Assembly (NCBI RefSeq): GCF_023955655.1 | Contig: NZ_JAMXHT010000003.1 | Span: 372,001-436,000 of the forward strand | From: Ralstonia soli | GTDB lineage: Bacteria > Pseudomonadota > Gammaproteobacteria > Burkholderiales > Burkholderiaceae | DNA: 64,000 nt | Direction of reading: 5' to 3' | Shown here: piece by piece, positions 1 through 10,207 of the stretch | Position numbering within the stretch: the stretch's first letter is position 1 | How the letters are laid out: each line of letters begins with the position of its first letter | Made by a program: the position numbers and the translations under genes | Notes under the pieces: model-generated | What the model was told of the DNA's origin: nothing | Databases searched by the model: none | What the model saw: only the letters and a program-made list of their open reading frames with translations

Positions 1-105
1 GCCGAGCTCGCGTGCAATGCGCAACACATCGGTGGCCATCGCTTCGAGCTGTTCGCGGCGGTAGGCAAACACGGGGGCAGTCTTGGAATCGAGCGTTTGA
101 GACAT
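1..105 (-). CDS. pmbA: PmbA/TldE metalloprotease-family protein, N-terminal 35 residues only
   Basis: The 5' end of a leftward gene that continues past the window edge. The visible protein starts MSQTLDSKTAPVFAYRREQL and continues with a helical stretch ending ATDVLRIARELG, which resembles the N-terminus of betaproteobacterial PmbA. In other bacteria PmbA (TldE) pairs with TldD in a metalloprotease that processes modified peptides and affects CcdA stability. The gene is divergent from yjgA, with about 95 bp between the starts. The assignment rests on only 35 residues and on the usual pmbA/yjgA/mog neighbourhood in Burkholderiales. Confidence 0.7.
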   Translation of the reverse strand, partial: MSQTLDSKTAPVFAYRREQLEAMATDVLRIARELG

Positions 106-199
106 AGGCAATCTGGAGGGGAAAAACGGAGGCCGCGATTTGGCCAAATCGGGCCAAAACGGGCGGAAGCACCCATCATAGCAAGATACAATGCGCGCC

Positions 200-814
200 A
201 TGAGCCGAGCATCCCGACACAACCCCACGTATCTGCAACCTGTCGTGCGCACCGACATCGGTGACGAGGACGATCCGGATACGCCCAAGAGCAAATCGCA
301 GCGCAAGCGCGAGGTGAACGCCCTGCAAGACCTGGGTGCGGCGCTCGAAGCGCTGCCCAAGGACAAACTCGCCAAGGTACCGCTGCCCGAGAAGCTGACC
401 GACGCCCTGCGAGAAGCCAAACGCACCACAGCCCATGAAGGCAAGCGCCGCCAGATGCAGTACATCGGCAAGCTGATGCGCGCCCTGACCGACGAGGAAG
501 TCGAAGCCATCCGCCGCGTGCTGGCCTCCTTCGTGGGGGCGTCCAAGGCGGAAACCGCCCGTCTGCACGCCATCGAGCGCTGGCGCGATCGCCTGATCGC
601 CAGCGACGACGCCGTCACCGAGTTCATTGCTGCGCACCCGGACACCGATGTGCAGGCCCTGCGCACGCTGGTGCGCAACGCGCGCAAGGAAGCGCAACTG
701 GCCAAGCCGCCCAAGTCGTCGCGCGAGATCTTCCAGATGGTCAAGCACGCGCTGGATGGCAATAGCCGTGATGACGAAGCCGATCAACCCGAAGCCGAAG
801 ACGACGAAGCATGA
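200..814 (+). CDS. yjgA: YjgA/DarP family ribosome-associated protein (DUF615)
   Basis: A charged, all-helical protein of about 204 residues. YjgA (DarP) binds late 50S ribosomal precursors and helps 23S rRNA maturation. The segments [28 protein letters not shown] and [13 protein letters not shown]-type helices are typical of DUF615. Two in-frame ATGs exist, at 191 and 200. A TACAAT hexamer (187-192) that could be a -10 box overlaps the first, so 200 is preferred. The stop overlaps the mog start by 4 bp (ATGA), indicating translational coupling. The C-terminus is acidic. Confidence 0.85.
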   Translation: MSRASRHNPTYLQPVVRTDIGDEDDPDTPKSKSQRKREVNALQDLGAALEALPKDKLAKVPLPEKLTDALREAKRTTAHEGKRRQMQYIGKLMRALTDEEVEAIRRVLASFVGASKAETARLHAIERWRDRLIASDDAVTEFIAAHPDTDVQALRTLVRNARKEAQLAKPPKSSREIFQMVKHALDGNSRDDEADQPEAEDDEA

Positions 815-1458
815 CTGCCCCCGCCACTTCCTCCCCGCTCACCCGCCGCCATCCCGACGAACTGATCGTCGGTTTTGTGTCGATTTCGGACCGCGCCTCG
901 GCTGGCACGTATCAGGATGAGGGGATTCCAGCGCTGCGCGACTGGTTTGGCGCCGCACTCACGTCGCCGTGGCAAGGGGTGGAACGGCTGATTCCGGATG
1001 ACCAGGCCACGATTGCCGAAACGCTGATCGACCTGGTCGACCACGCGGGCTGCGACTTGGTGCTCACCACCGGCGGCACCGGTCCCACGCGCCGCGACGT
1101 GACGCCCGAGGCCACGCTGGCCGTCGCCACCAAGGAAATGCCGGGCTTCGGCGAGCAAATGCGCCAGATCAGCCTGCATTTCGTGCCGACGGCGATCTTG
1201 TCGCGTCAGGTGGCGGTGATCCGTGAAACGCCGTCACGTGCCACGCTGATCATCAACCTGCCCGGACAGCCACGCGCCATCAAGGAAACGCTGGAAGGCC
1301 TGAAGGATGTTGAAGGCCGCCCCACGGTGCCAGGCATCTTTGCCGCCGTGCCCTATTGCATCGACCTGATCGGCGGCCCGTACGTCGAAACGAACGACAG
1401 CGTGGTCAAGGCCTGGCGGCCCAAGCACGCTGTCCGTGCCAAGCCGTTGCAGGCTTAG
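811..1458 (+). CDS. mog: Molybdopterin adenylyltransferase (MogA/MoaB family)
   Basis: Predicted to activate molybdopterin with ATP to adenylyl-molybdopterin, the step before molybdenum insertion in molybdenum cofactor synthesis; cytosolic. The 215-residue protein carries the MoCF_biosynth signature: [18 protein letters not shown] near residues 25-43 and [17 protein letters not shown] near 90-106, with the glycine loop and Asp expected for MPT binding. It overlaps yjgA by 4 bp. Its stop overlaps the stop of the converging orn gene. A molybdoenzyme that would use the cofactor (sorA) lies at 60 kb. Confidence 0.9.
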   Translation: MTAPATSSPLTRRHPDELIVGFVSISDRASAGTYQDEGIPALRDWFGAALTSPWQGVERLIPDDQATIAETLIDLVDHAGCDLVLTTGGTGPTRRDVTPEATLAVATKEMPGFGEQMRQISLHFVPTAILSRQVAVIRETPSRATLIINLPGQPRAIKETLEGLKDVEGRPTVPGIFAAVPYCIDLIGGPYVETNDSVVKAWRPKHAVRAKPLQA

Positions 1459-2102
1459 GGAGCGACCGAGGAGGCCAATGCTTCGGCCTCCGGCGTCTGC
1501 CGTTCGTCGCGGATAAAGTGCTCGCGGTAGTAACGCAGCTCTTCGATCGACTCGATGATGTCAGCGAACGCAGTGTGCCGCTGGTGCTTGGTAAAGCCCT
1601 TGGCAATCGCCGGTTGCCAGCGCTTGCACAGTTCCTTGAGGGTCGAGACGTCCAGGTTGCGGTAGTGGAAGTACTCCTCCAGCTTGGGCATGTAGCGCGC
1701 CATGAAGCGGCGGTCCTGGCAGATCGAGTTACCGCACATCGGCGACTTGCTCTTCGGCACCCACTTCTTGAGGAATGCCAGCAGTTCCGCTTCGGCTTCG
1801 GCTTCCGTGGTGGTCGACGCCTTGACCTTGTCGATCAGGCCCGAGCGGCCGTGCGTGCCCTTGTTCCAGGCGTCCATGCCGTCGAGCAGCTCGTCGGATT
1901 GATGGATCACCAGCACCGGGCCTTCCGCCAGGATGTTCAGCTCCGAATCCGTCACCACCACGGCCACTTCGATGATGCGGTCGTTTTCGGGGCTCAGGCC
2001 GGTCATCTCCATGTCGAGCCAGACCAGATTGTTGTCGCTCTTGGCGGCAACACGGCTGGGGGTCGCGGACGATGCGGCTGGCTGGGGTGCAGAAGTACTC
2101 AC
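1455..2102 (-). CDS. orn: Oligoribonuclease
   Basis: A 3'-5' exoribonuclease of the DEDDh superfamily that degrades 2-5 nt RNA and, in several bacteria, the c-di-GMP breakdown product pGpG. ExoI is LDMEMTGL (Asp30, Glu32), ExoII is around [16 protein letters not shown], and ExoIII is HTAFADI. The start is GTG at 2102: no ATG occurs in frame before the catalytic LDMEM, and AAGG lies 6 nt upstream of the GTG. The N-terminal extension of about 25 residues is Ser/Ala-rich. Convergent with mog, sharing 4 bp at the stops. Confidence 0.95.
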   Translation of the reverse strand: MSTSAPQPAASSATPSRVAAKSDNNLVWLDMEMTGLSPENDRIIEVAVVVTDSELNILAEGPVLVIHQSDELLDGMDAWNKGTHGRSGLIDKVKASTTTEAEAEAELLAFLKKWVPKSKSPMCGNSICQDRRFMARYMPKLEEYFHYRNLDVSTLKELCKRWQPAIAKGFTKHQRHTAFADIIESIEELRYYREHFIRDERQTPEAEALASSVAP

Positions 2103-2110
2103 GGAATGCC

Positions 2111-2136
2111 TTGAGAAAATGACTGAAGGCTATAAT
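2111..2136 (+). promoter_or_regulatory. Candidate promoter of the M48 protease-rsgA operon
   Basis: A perfect -10 hexamer TATAAT lies at 2131-2136, 30 bp before the ATG at 2166. TTGAGA at 2111-2116 resembles a -35, but the spacer is only 14 bp, so the -35 assignment is weak. The site lies in the 63-bp gap between the divergent orn and protease genes. Confidence 0.35.
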
Positions 2137-2165
2137 TTTCGCATATCTGATAGGTGTTTCCCCAC

Positions 2166-3431
2166 ATGCCCGCCCCGACCGTCTTTAGCGTTGTCTTCCT
2201 GATCGCCCTCGTGCTGATGTCCGCCACGCGCCTGTGGCTGGCCGCGCGGCAGATCCGCCACGTGGCGCGCCACCGCGATGCCGTACCCGCGCAGTTTGCC
2301 GAATCAATCACGCTGGACATGCACCACAAGGCAGCCGACTACACCATCGCCCGCACCCGCTTGGCCATGCTCGAAGTACCGGTGCAGGCCGCCTTGCTGA
2401 TCGCGCTGACGCTGTTCGGTGGGCTGAACTGGATCAACCAGGCATGGCTGGGTGTCTTCGGGCCGGGTTACGTGTATGGCGTGGCGCTCATCGCGTCGGT
2501 CATCGTCATCAGCAGCGCGATCGAGCTGCCGTTCTCGCTGTACGCGCAGTTTGTCGTCGAAGAACGCTTCGGCTTCAACCGCATGACGTTCAAGCTGTGG
2601 GCGCTCGATCTGGTGAAAGGCATCGTCATCGGCAGCGTGCTGGGCCTGCCGCTGCTGCTGGCCGTGCTGTGGCTGATGGACAAGATGGGCGCGTACTGGT
2701 GGCTCTACACCTGGATCGTCTGGATGGCGTTCATGCTGTTTGTCCAGGCGATCTACCCGAACGTCATCGCCCCGCTCTACAACAAGTTCACGCCGCTGGA
2801 AGACGAGGAAATGCGCACGCGCATCGAAAGCCTGCTCAAGCGCTGCGGCTTCGCCAGCAAGGGCCTGTTCGTGATGGACGGCAGCCGCCGCAGCGCACAC
2901 GGCAACGCGTACTTCAGCGGCTTTGGCGCCACCAAGCGCATCGTCTTCTTCGACACGCTGCTCGCACGCCTGAATGCGTCCGAGATGGAGGCGGTGCTCG
3001 CGCATGAGCTGGGGCACTTCAAGCGCCATCACATCACCAAGCGTATCGCCGTAACGTTCGTGCTGAGCCTGGGCGCGCTGGCGCTGCTCGGCTGGCTGAT
3101 GACGCGCACGTGGTTCTACCTCGGCCTTGGCGTGGCGCCCAACCTGTTCTCCGACAACCACGCGCTGGCGCTGATGCTGTTCTTCCTGGCGCTGCCGGTG
3201 TTCACGTTCTTCGTGTCGCCGGTGGCCAGCCTGTCGTCGCGCAAGGACGAGTACGAAGCCGACGCTTTCGCCGCCGAGCACGCTGACGCCAAGCAACTCG
3301 TCTCGGCGCTGGTCAAGCTGTTCCAGGACAACGCTTCCACGCTCACGCCGGACCCGGTCTACTCGTCGTTCTACTACTCGCACCCGACCGCGTCGCAGCG
3401 CGTAGAGCGCCTCGTGCAGGCCCGCGCATGA
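2166..3431 (+). CDS. M48 family membrane metallopeptidase (Ste24-like)
   Basis: A predicted integral-membrane zinc protease of peptidase family M48A, related to Ste24 CAAX proteases. The zinc motif is HELGH (His280, Glu281, His284), and a downstream EYEAD motif supplies the likely third ligand (Glu364). About seven hydrophobic segments are visible, beginning with [12 protein letters not shown] at the N-terminus and including two after the HELGH helix. The ATG at 2166 is chosen over an in-frame GTG at 2154. The 421-residue length fits the family. The stop overlaps the rsgA start (ATGA), so the two are co-translated; bacterial substrates are unknown. Confidence 0.88.
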   Translation: MPAPTVFSVVFLIALVLMSATRLWLAARQIRHVARHRDAVPAQFAESITLDMHHKAADYTIARTRLAMLEVPVQAALLIALTLFGGLNWINQAWLGVFGPGYVYGVALIASVIVISSAIELPFSLYAQFVVEERFGFNRMTFKLWALDLVKGIVIGSVLGLPLLLAVLWLMDKMGAYWWLYTWIVWMAFMLFVQAIYPNVIAPLYNKFTPLEDEEMRTRIESLLKRCGFASKGLFVMDGSRRSAHGNAYFSGFGATKRIVFFDTLLARLNASEMEAVLAHELGHFKRHHITKRIAVTFVLSLGALALLGWLMTRTWFYLGLGVAPNLFSDNHALALMLFFLALPVFTFFVSPVASLSSRKDEYEADAFAAEHADAKQLVSALVKLFQDNASTLTPDPVYSSFYYSHPTASQRVERLVQARA

Positions 3432-4375
3432 CCCGCGGCAAACCGGGCCGCGCCCAGAAGCAAGCCACCGCCGGCGAACACGGGCTTGTCATCGCGGCGC
3501 ACGGCCGTCACTACCTGGTTGAGCGCGAAGGCGGCGGCTATCTGCAATGCTTCCCGCGCGGCAAGCGCAGCGAATGCGCCGTCGGCGATCGCGTGGTCTA
3601 TGAAGCCACCGCCGTCGACCAGGGCGTGGTCGTGCGCGTGGAAGAACGCCGCAACCTGCTCCACCGCTCCGATCAGTTCAAATCGAAGATGCTGGCCGCG
3701 AACCTCGACCAGGTCGTCATCATGCTCGGCACCGAGCCGAGCTTCTCCGAAGATCTGCTCGGCCGCGCGCTGGTCGCCGCTGAATCGCTTGCCATCACCC
3801 CGCTGATCCTGCTCAACAAGATCGACCTGACCGCGCGGCTGGAAACCGCCCGCTCGCGCCTGGCGCTGTATCGGGAACTTGGCTACACGATCGTGGAACT
3901 GTCGGTGCATGGCGCGCCGGAAGCGGCGCACGCTGCGCTGGAACCGCACGTCGCCGGGCGTGCATCGATCCTGATCGGGCAGTCGGGCATGGGCAAGTCG
4001 TCGCTGCTGAACCTGCTGATTCCGGGTGTCGATGCGCAGACACGCGAGATCTCCGAGAAGCTTGATTCCGGCAAACATACGACCACGTTCACACGGCTCT
4101 ATCACCTGCCCTCAGATTGGGGCCGGGGCGGTGTGCTGATCGACTCACCGGGGTTTCAGGAATTCGGCCTGCACCACCTGAGCGAGGGCATGCTGGAACG
4201 TGCCTTCCCCGAATTCCGTCCGCGCCTGACTGAATGCCGCTTTTACAACTGCCGGCATCTGCAAGAGCCTGGCTGTGGCATTCTGGGTGCGATGGCCGAA
4301 GGCAAGATCGATCCGCGCCGGCACCAGCTCTATGCGCAACTGCTGCACGAATCGGAACAGCAGAAGCCCTGGTAG
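3428..4375 (+). CDS. rsgA: Ribosome small-subunit-dependent GTPase RsgA
   Basis: A circularly permuted GTPase that checks late 30S maturation and releases RbfA. Order of elements: N-terminal OB-fold (about 1-85), G4 NKID near residue 131, then G1 GQSGMGKS (184-191) and G3 DSPGF, in the permuted order that defines the family. The C-terminal zinc motif is C-x4-C-x-H-x5-C in [14 protein letters not shown], about residue 270. The length of 315 residues is usual. The start overlaps the protease stop by 4 bp. Confidence 0.96.
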   Translation: MTRGKPGRAQKQATAGEHGLVIAAHGRHYLVEREGGGYLQCFPRGKRSECAVGDRVVYEATAVDQGVVVRVEERRNLLHRSDQFKSKMLAANLDQVVIMLGTEPSFSEDLLGRALVAAESLAITPLILLNKIDLTARLETARSRLALYRELGYTIVELSVHGAPEAAHAALEPHVAGRASILIGQSGMGKSSLLNLLIPGVDAQTREISEKLDSGKHTTTFTRLYHLPSDWGRGGVLIDSPGFQEFGLHHLSEGMLERAFPEFRPRLTECRFYNCRHLQEPGCGILGAMAEGKIDPRRHQLYAQLLHESEQQKPW

Positions 4376-4405
4376 CGGCTTCGCAACACGTTCGGGGAGG
4401 CTGAG

Positions 4406-4720
4406 ATGAAGTTGCTGATCAGCAGTCCATCGCTTGGCATGGCGGCGCACTGGCAGAATGTGTTGTCCGCTGCCGGCATCCGCACCGAGCTGCGCAACAT
4501 CTACCTGAGCAGCGTGGCGGGCGATGTGCCGCCGCAGGATTGCGCCGCGCAGGTGTGGCTGGTGAATCCGGCGCAGGAAGCGCAGGCGCAGGCGCTGCTC
4601 GATCAGGCGCGGCATCCGCCCACCGGCCCCGCCTGGCGCTGTGCGCATTGCGGAGAGACACATGAACCCCAGTTCGCCCAGTGCTGGCGCTGCGGCAAAG
4701 ACCGCGAGGACGCGGCCTGA
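4406..4720 (+). CDS. DUF2007-type protein with C-terminal zinc ribbon
   Basis: A 104-residue protein. Residues 1-70 (MKLLISSPSLGMAAHWQNVL onward, with WLVNPAQEAQAQALLDQ) match the DUF2007 'putative signal transducing protein' fold, a ferredoxin-like domain related to PII-like modules. The tail has a two-knuckle zinc ribbon, CAHC...CWRC. GGGGAGGCTGAG upstream is a good ribosome-binding site. It follows rsgA by 30 bp on the same strand and is probably in its operon. Its role is not established. Confidence 0.75.
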   Translation: MKLLISSPSLGMAAHWQNVLSAAGIRTELRNIYLSSVAGDVPPQDCAAQVWLVNPAQEAQAQALLDQARHPPTGPAWRCAHCGETHEPQFAQCWRCGKDREDAA

Positions 4721-4743
4721 CCAACGCTAGACGGTGTGCCGCA

Positions 4744-5685
4744 TCAACCCAGCCACACGGCGATCGACAGCATCGCCAGCAGCAGCATCCACAGCACCAC
4801 CGCACGCCACACCAGCCCCACGGCCGACTGCAAGGTGCGCACGTTTGGCTCTTGCCCGACTTCCACGGGATAGGAGCCGTCCTCATCGGCAAGGCTCTCT
4901 GCCGAATCCCGCTGCGCAATCGGGGTCCCCAGACGTACGCCCAGGGCACCGCCGCCGGCTGCCAGCAGAATGCCGTTCACTTCGTCGCTCCACTTTGCAG
5001 CACGATTGCGCCAGGCGTACACCGCGTCTTCAAAGTTGCCGACGATGGCGAAGCCAACCGCCGTCAGGCGCGACGGGATGTAATCGATGACAAAGAACGC
5101 CTGCCGGGCGAACAGGCCCAGCGCGGGGCTGCGCTCCATCGACGTGTCGCTCCAATGGCGAGCCAGGTATTCGGCGCCGCGATACAGCACCACTCCCGCC
5201 GGACCGATCGGCACCAGAAACCAGAAGAACACGCCGAACACGTGACGGTGCGCTGCCACGATCGCGCATTCGAGCGTGTGGCGGACGATCTCGTTGACCG
5301 GCATATCGGTCGTATCCAAGCCCGACCATTCGTTGAGCAGCAGACGCGCGGTGACAACGTCATCGCTGCGCAGCGCCTCGTGGATATCGGTGAAGTAGTG
5401 GCTGAACTGGCGGAAGCCGAGCGTCAGGTAGACCATCAGCACGTTCCACAGGAACGCCAGTCCAAGGCTGATCGACGACAGCAGGTAGTGCACCAGCGCC
5501 ACGACCAGCACCATTGGCAGCGTGACCACACACCAGGCGAGCACCGCATCGCGGCGATGGCCCGTGTCGAACCATTCTTCTGCCCGCGCGGCCAGGGCGC
5601 GTACGACGTCGTAGATCGGGTTGTCTCGGCTGAGCGCACGGAATTGCTCGAGGATCAGCGCGCAGAGTACGGAGAAAAAAGTCAT
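4744..5685 (-). CDS. CobD/CbiB family membrane protein
   Basis: A 313-residue multi-pass protein with CobD/CbiB character: N-terminal MTFFSVLCALILEQFRAL, hydrophobic segments near residues 48-90 and 140-170, and an FVIDYIPSRLTAVGFAIVG segment like the conserved DxxPxRLTA of CbiB. True CbiB makes adenosylcobinamide phosphate from adenosylcobyric acid. No other cobalamin gene is visible nearby, and such stand-alone homologues in Ralstonia/Burkholderia may do something else. It is convergent with the DUF2007 gene. Confidence 0.75.
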   Translation of the reverse strand: MTFFSVLCALILEQFRALSRDNPIYDVVRALAARAEEWFDTGHRRDAVLAWCVVTLPMVLVVALVHYLLSSISLGLAFLWNVLMVYLTLGFRQFSHYFTDIHEALRSDDVVTARLLLNEWSGLDTTDMPVNEIVRHTLECAIVAAHRHVFGVFFWFLVPIGPAGVVLYRGAEYLARHWSDTSMERSPALGLFARQAFFVIDYIPSRLTAVGFAIVGNFEDAVYAWRNRAAKWSDEVNGILLAAGGGALGVRLGTPIAQRDSAESLADEDGSYPVEVGQEPNVRTLQSAVGLVWRAVVLWMLLLAMLSIAVWLG

Positions 5686-5780
5686 TGGAGGGCGTTGCGA
5701 AGGCGTGGATCACGCCGTGAATGCGATGAGCAAGACGATAGCACACGGCGTGCGCGCAACAGCGCACCGTGACACCCGCG

Positions 5781-6473
5781 CTACGCTGCCAGCAGGTGAT
5801 AGAGGTTGCGTAGCATGCCGGCTGTCGCGCCCCAGATGAAGTGGTAGCCCGCCTCCGGTTGCCCCGACGCGGGATATGGCATCGCGTAGAAACGCCGCAC
5901 GCGATCTTCCCAGCGCAGCTCACGCATCTGGTGGTTGGCCGGATCCATCAGAAAGGCGAGCGGCACCTCGAACACCTCGGCCACTTCGCTTGGGTCCGGC
6001 TGCAGCGTGAAATCGGGCATCAGCAAGCCCACAACAGGGCTCACATGGAAACCCGTACCGGTTATGTAGTCCGGCAGGTGCCCGACCACCTCGATATGGC
6101 CGGCATCGATGCCGACCTCCTCCATCGTCTCGCGCAGCGCCGTGTCGACCATGTCACGGTCGAAGGCTTCACGCCCGCCGCCAGGAAAACTGACCTGACC
6201 CGCATGTTGGCTGAGCGACGCATTGCGTTGCGTCAGGAGCACAGTCAATCCGGTCTCGCGCTGCACCAGCGGCACCAGCACAGCAGCCTCACGCAGCTTG
6301 AGCGAGGCGTCGATCAGGCGCGATTCATCCGTTTGCTCCGGTTGCCACTCGGGTTGCGTGCGCAATCGCTCGCGCACGAACCCGGCCGTCAGCCGCGCCG
6401 CCTCGAGCGCCGGCAATGGTGCCTCGATCGGCACGACCGGCAACTGCTCTGGATCGAATACGGGACGGCGCAT
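5781..6473 (-). CDS. Nudix CoA pyrophosphatase (NudL/YeaB-like)
   Basis: Predicted to hydrolyse coenzyme A and derivatives to phosphopantetheine and 3',5'-ADP. The UPF0035 signature LTQRNASLSQHAGQVSFPGG runs directly into the Nudix box (GGGREAFDRDMVDTALRE..EEVGID), the combination that marks CoA-specific Nudix enzymes. About 230 residues from the ATG at 6473; the frame stays open upstream to a TTG at 6521, but no strong ribosome-binding site decides between them. A family-level call; the substrate is inferred. Confidence 0.85.
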   Translation of the reverse strand: MRRPVFDPEQLPVVPIEAPLPALEAARLTAGFVRERLRTQPEWQPEQTDESRLIDASLKLREAAVLVPLVQRETGLTVLLTQRNASLSQHAGQVSFPGGGREAFDRDMVDTALRETMEEVGIDAGHIEVVGHLPDYITGTGFHVSPVVGLLMPDFTLQPDPSEVAEVFEVPLAFLMDPANHQMRELRWEDRVRRFYAMPYPASGQPEAGYHFIWGATAGMLRNLYHLLAA

Positions 6474-6539
6474 CGGACTGGGAACGGATTGGTCGTGAAC
6501 GTAAGACACAGGTGGGGGCAATCTTCCGCCCCCAAAGAG

Positions 6540-6565
6540 AAAAAAGGCACCCGAAGGTGCCTTTT
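6540..6565 (-). terminator. Intrinsic terminator of the rpsP-rplS operon
   Basis: Read leftward: stem GGCACC, loop TTCG, stem GGTGCC, then six T. It is flanked by an A-run on the other side and sits 16 bp after the rplS stop. Confidence 0.9.
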
Positions 6566-6580
6566 CGCAACGCCCGCAGA

Positions 6581-6967
6581 TTACTCCGCAGCGGCTTCCT
6601 TGCGCTTGAAGGTCAGCTTCTCCTTGATGCGAGCCGACTTGCCCGAGCGCTCGCGCAGGTAGTACAGCTTCGCACGGCGCACATCACCGCGACGCTTCAC
6701 TTCGATGCTGGCCAGCAGCGGCGAGTACAGCTGGAACGTACGCTCCACGCCTTCGCCCGAAGAGATCTTGCGAACGATGAACGACGAGTTCAGGCCACGA
6801 TTGCGCTTGGCAATCACGACGCCTTCATACGCCTGCACACGCTTGCGGTTGCCTTCAACGACGTTCACGTTGACGATCACGGTGTCGCCAGGGGCGAACG
6901 GGGGGATCGTCTTGTTGGCCGTCAGGCGCTTGATTTCTTCCTGCTCGATTTGCTCGATGAGATTCAT
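6581..6967 (-). CDS. rplS: 50S ribosomal protein L19
   Basis: L19 sits at the 30S-50S interface. The protein (128 residues) starts [15 protein letters not shown] and contains [20 protein letters not shown], the family signature region. AAGGAG lies 7 nt before the ATG at 6967, which fixes this start over a nearby upstream ATG. Last gene of the rpsP-rimM-trmD-rplS operon, followed by a terminator. Confidence 0.98.
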   Translation of the reverse strand: MNLIEQIEQEEIKRLTANKTIPPFAPGDTVIVNVNVVEGNRKRVQAYEGVVIAKRNRGLNSSFIVRKISSGEGVERTFQLYSPLLASIEVKRRGDVRRAKLYYLRERSGKSARIKEKLTFKRKEAAAE

Positions 6968-7040
6968 CTTTTTCTCCTTGACCATCATGCCGGCGTTTTG
7001 CCCGGTCGATTGACCGTGGCCCCGGTAGAGGATGGGAACT

Positions 7041-7829
7041 TCACTTGGCCGAGGCTCCCGGTGTGGAAGCTTCCGACCCCTTTGCCGTTATCGCCGCGGC
7101 AGCGAGGAAAACCTCATCGCTGCGGGACAACAAACCTTGCTTGCGCGCCGCCTCGATCAGATCAGGGCGTTTGTGCATCGTATTCAACAGCGCCTGCTGA
7201 CGGCGCCACTTCTCGATCTCGGCGTGGTGGCCGCCCAGCAGCACATCGGGCACACGCACGCCTTCGTACTCTTCCGGCCGCGTGTAGTGTGGGCAATCCA
7301 GCAAGCCGTTGACGAAGCTGTCCTGCACTGCCGACTGCGCATCGCCCAGCACGCCGGGCAACTGCCGCACCACCGCGTCGATGATCGCCATCGCCGCAAT
7401 CTCACCACCGGAGAGGACGAAATCGCCAAGGCTGATTTCCTCATCCACACGGCGATCAACCAGACGTTGATCAATCGCCTCGTAGCGTCCGCACAGCAGC
7501 GTGAGCGCCGGCAACTGCGCCAATTCCATCACCCGCTTGTGCGTGAGCGGCTTGCCTTGCGGCGACAGCAACACGACGTGCGAAGCGGCAGGAGCCTGCG
7601 CCTTTCCAATCGCGTCCAGCGCCGCTTCCAGCGGCTTGGCCAACATCACCATGCCGGGGCCACCGCCGTAAGGCCGGTCGTCCACGGTACGGTAATTGTC
7701 CGTCGTGAAGTCGCGTGGGTTCCAGGTGCGCAACGTGTACACCTGCTGTTTGGCTGCGCGGCTAGTGATGCCCCAGTCCGTCAGCGCCCGGAACATGTCC
7801 GGAAACAGCGAGATGACATCGAACTGCAT
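7041..7829 (-). CDS. trmD: tRNA (guanine-N1)-methyltransferase TrmD
   Basis: Methylates G37 of tRNAs reading CNN codons, which prevents +1 frameshifts; a SPOUT trefoil-knot enzyme. Visible motifs: [35 protein letters not shown] and [11 protein letters not shown], all hallmark TrmD loops of the AdoMet knot. The start at 7829 ([13 protein letters not shown]) matches the family N-terminus and has GGAG about 9 nt upstream; an ATG at 7850 is an alternative. About 262 residues. Lies between rimM and rplS as in most bacteria. Confidence 0.97.
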   Translation of the reverse strand: MQFDVISLFPDMFRALTDWGITSRAAKQQVYTLRTWNPRDFTTDNYRTVDDRPYGGGPGMVMLAKPLEAALDAIGKAQAPAASHVVLLSPQGKPLTHKRVMELAQLPALTLLCGRYEAIDQRLVDRRVDEEISLGDFVLSGGEIAAMAIIDAVVRQLPGVLGDAQSAVQDSFVNGLLDCPHYTRPEEYEGVRVPDVLLGGHHAEIEKWRRQQALLNTMHKRPDLIEAARKQGLLSRSDEVFLAAAAITAKGSEASTPGASAK

Positions 7830-7852
7830 CGCCGAATTCTCCGGCCGCATGT

Positions 7853-8494
7853 TCAGTAATCCAGACCCCAGTCGACGACGATGCGCTTGCCAGCCACATC
7901 CACCGACTTCACGTACACCTCGACAAACGGCACAAGCCGCTCGACCGCATCTTCGCCCACGATACGCAGGATTTGATGCGCACCGTTGTCGATGAGGCCG
8001 GCCACCGTGCCGAGGGTTTCCTGCTGCTCGTTGACGACCGTGGCGCCGATCAGATCGACCCAGTAGAACTCGTCATCATCCGGTTCGGGGAAGTCGGCCC
8101 GGCTGACCCACACGGCGCAGCCGCGCAACGCCTCGGCGACATTGCGATCGGGCGCGGCAGGCGAACCTGCCACTACCGTGCCGCTATGCTCGCGCGACGT
8201 GCCCACGGGAAACACTCGCCAGTCCGTCGACGTTGCCAGCACCCCCGCCGCCGGCTTGAGCCACCAGACGCGCGCGTTCAGCAGCGCGTTAGCGTCGCCG
8301 TGCGGCTGGACCTTGATCCAACCACGAATACCATAGGCGCCACCCACATAGCCCACCTCGACGAGATCGTCTGGGAGCGTCGGGTTCGCGCCCGTGCCCG
8401 GACACATGGCCTGCAAGCGTTCGGCAACCTTTTGCAAGGTCGCCTGCGTTGCGGCAGCCACAGGGCCGGGCCGTGTCGATGCAGCGCGCGTCAC
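7853..8494 (-). CDS. rimM: Ribosome maturation factor RimM
   Basis: Binds S19 and helps assemble the 30S head. The N-terminal RimM barrel contains [20 protein letters not shown], and the C-terminal PRC-barrel contains [20 protein letters not shown]. From the GTG at 8494 the protein has 213 residues, including a 40-residue leader before the barrel. An internal ATG at 8407 would give 184 residues, nearer the usual length; neither start has a strong ribosome-binding site. It ends just before trmD. Confidence 0.93.
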   Translation of the reverse strand: MTRAASTRPGPVAAATQATLQKVAERLQAMCPGTGANPTLPDDLVEVGYVGGAYGIRGWIKVQPHGDANALLNARVWWLKPAAGVLATSTDWRVFPVGTSREHSGTVVAGSPAAPDRNVAEALRGCAVWVSRADFPEPDDDEFYWVDLIGATVVNEQQETLGTVAGLIDNGAHQILRIVGEDAVERLVPFVEVYVKSVDVAGKRIVVDWGLDY

Positions 8495-8540
8495 GGCAGG
8501 AAGTGCACGGACGGCACCGTCGATCGACGCATGCTAAAAC

Positions 8541-8795
8541 TTAGGCAGCTGCCTTCTTGGCGCCTTGCTTCACCAGACGGGCAACCGTCGGCGACAGTTG
8601 CGCGCCCACGCCTTCCCAGTAGGTCAGGCGGTCTTGCACGATGCGCAGACCTTCTTCGCCTTCACCGGCGAGCGGGTTGTAGAAACCGACGCGCTCGATG
8701 AAACGGCCATCACGGCGGTTACGCGAGTCGGTCGCAACGATATTGAAGAACGGGCGCTTCTTGGAGCCACCGCGGGCCAGACGGATCACGACCAT
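8541..8795 (-). CDS. rpsP: 30S ribosomal protein S16
   Basis: An 84-residue S16: [20 protein letters not shown] at the N-terminus and GFYNPLA in the middle are diagnostic. The start at 8795 is set by AAGGA 8 nt upstream and by the family N-terminus. First gene of the rpsP-rimM-trmD-rplS operon; a promoter with a 17-bp spacer lies 50-75 bp upstream. Confidence 0.98.
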   Translation of the reverse strand: MVVIRLARGGSKKRPFFNIVATDSRNRRDGRFIERVGFYNPLAGEGEEGLRIVQDRLTYWEGVGAQLSPTVARLVKQGAKKAAA

Positions 8796-8820
8796 GGATC
8801 TTTTCCTTGAAAAACTGGGT

Positions 8821-10014
8821 ATGCGTACAGAGAAACACGCAAGTATAGCGCAATTTTGCCGGCCAAACAAACACTTAGACCCGACGCGCGCGTATCGCGG
8901 CCGGCGCGCGTGGGGTGGGCAGTACGCGCGGGCCGCGATTGTGCTCGCAGCGTGGCTCGGGCTGGCGCACCCGACCGCGGCCAAGCTGCCTGTCGAAACG
9001 CTCCACGTTCCGCCCGGCTTTCACGTCGATGTATTGACCGATGCGATGCCGGACGCACGCGAAATGGCGCTCTCCCCGTCCGGCATGCTTTATGTGGGCA
9101 GCCGCGCGGGAAAGGTCTATGCGATGTCGCTGCAGACGCCGAATGCGCCGGTGCACGTGGTGGCGTCAGGGCTGCAGCTACCCGTGGGCGTGGCTTGGCG
9201 TGACGGCAACCTGTATGTGTCTGCGGTATCGCGCATCGTGCGGCTGGATGGTATCGACAAACGCGTCACCCACCCTCCGGAACCCGTCGTCGTAAATGAC
9301 AAGCTGCCGACCGAGACGCAACACGGCTGGAAATTCATCGCATTCGGGCCGGATGGCAAGCTGTATGTGCCGGTGGGTGCGCCTTGCAACATCTGCCGGC
9401 CCGACGAGAACCGCTACGCCAACATCATGCGCATGAACACCAACGGCAGCGGCCTTGAGCTCGTGGCGCGTGGCATCCGCAACACGGTCGGCTTCGACTG
9501 GCACCCGGTCACGCACGAGCTGTGGTTCACCGACAACGGCCGCGACATGATGGGCGACGACGTGCCGGATGACGAACTCAATCGCATCTCCCGGCCGAAC
9601 CCGCACTTCGGCTATCCGTTTTGCCACGCTGGCGACATCCCTGACCCTGAATTCGGCGCCGGACATCCATGCAGCGACTATGAGCCGCCCGCTGGCAAGC
9701 TGGGGGCGCACGTCGCGGCGCTCGGCATGCGGTTCTATACGGGGAGCAGCTATCCGGCGGAATACCGCAACAATGTCTTCATTGCCGAGCACGGGTCGTG
9801 GAATCGATCGTCCAAAGTCGGGTACCGCGTGGTGCGCGTGGTGCTCAACGATACCGGCAAGGTGGCAAAGCAGGAGCCTTTCGCACAAGGCTGGCTGCAA
9901 GGTGAACGCGCATGGGGCCGCCCGGCCGATGTGCTTGTCGCACCCGACGGCAGCTTGCTCGTATCGGACGATCTGGCCGGGGCGGTGTATCGCATTCGCT
10001 ACACAGGAAAATGA
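8821..10014 (+). CDS. Secreted PQQ-dependent-type sugar (glucose/sorbosone) dehydrogenase-like protein
   Basis: A beta-propeller protein of the GDH-B/sorbosone dehydrogenase family. Residues after a hydrophobic segment ending LGLAHPTAA form the mature protein. [55 protein letters not shown] and [12 protein letters not shown] are typical propeller motifs. The visible Cys pairs (CNIC, CHAGD...HPC) suggest an exported disulfide-containing enzyme. The sugar substrate is unknown. Start uncertain: the ATG at 8821 gives a long signal region and overlaps the rpsP promoter; an ATG at 8794 is also in frame, and the only later candidate, GTG 8941, leaves too short a signal peptide. Confidence 0.8.
   Translation: MRTEKHASIAQFCRPNKHLDPTRAYRGRRAWGGQYARAAIVLAAWLGLAHPTAAKLPVETLHVPPGFHVDVLTDAMPDAREMALSPSGMLYVGSRAGKVYAMSLQTPNAPVHVVASGLQLPVGVAWRDGNLYVSAVSRIVRLDGIDKRVTHPPEPVVVNDKLPTETQHGWKFIAFGPDGKLYVPVGAPCNICRPDENRYANIMRMNTNGSGLELVARGIRNTVGFDWHPVTHELWFTDNGRDMMGDDVPDDELNRISRPNPHFGYPFCHAGDIPDPEFGAGHPCSDYEPPAGKLGAHVAALGMRFYTGSSYPAEYRNNVFIAEHGSWNRSSKVGYRVVRVVLNDTGKVAKQEPFAQGWLQGERAWGRPADVLVAPDGSLLVSDDLAGAVYRIRYTGK
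8842..8870 (-). promoter_or_regulatory. Sigma-70-type promoter of the rpsP operon
   Basis: Read leftward: TTGTTT (8865-8870), a 17-bp spacer, TATACT (8842-8847). Transcription would start near 8835 and give a leader of about 40 nt before rpsP. It lies inside the 5' end of the opposite-strand sugar-dehydrogenase reading frame, so that gene's true start is uncertain. Confidence 0.7.
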
Positions 10015-10207
10015 CGCAGGCGCCGCCTACCGGGTGGGCAAAGCGTGCGGGAAACATCTCGTTACATGGGTAACGTTCGGACAGTGGATGCGTGGTAGGT
10101 GAAGCCTTACATTGACAGACATGAACACGCGCCGCCGACCTCTCTCTCACCCCCCTGAAGCAGGCGGTGCGTGGCGCTTTCGAATCCTTGCCCGACAGGA
10201 GAAAGTC

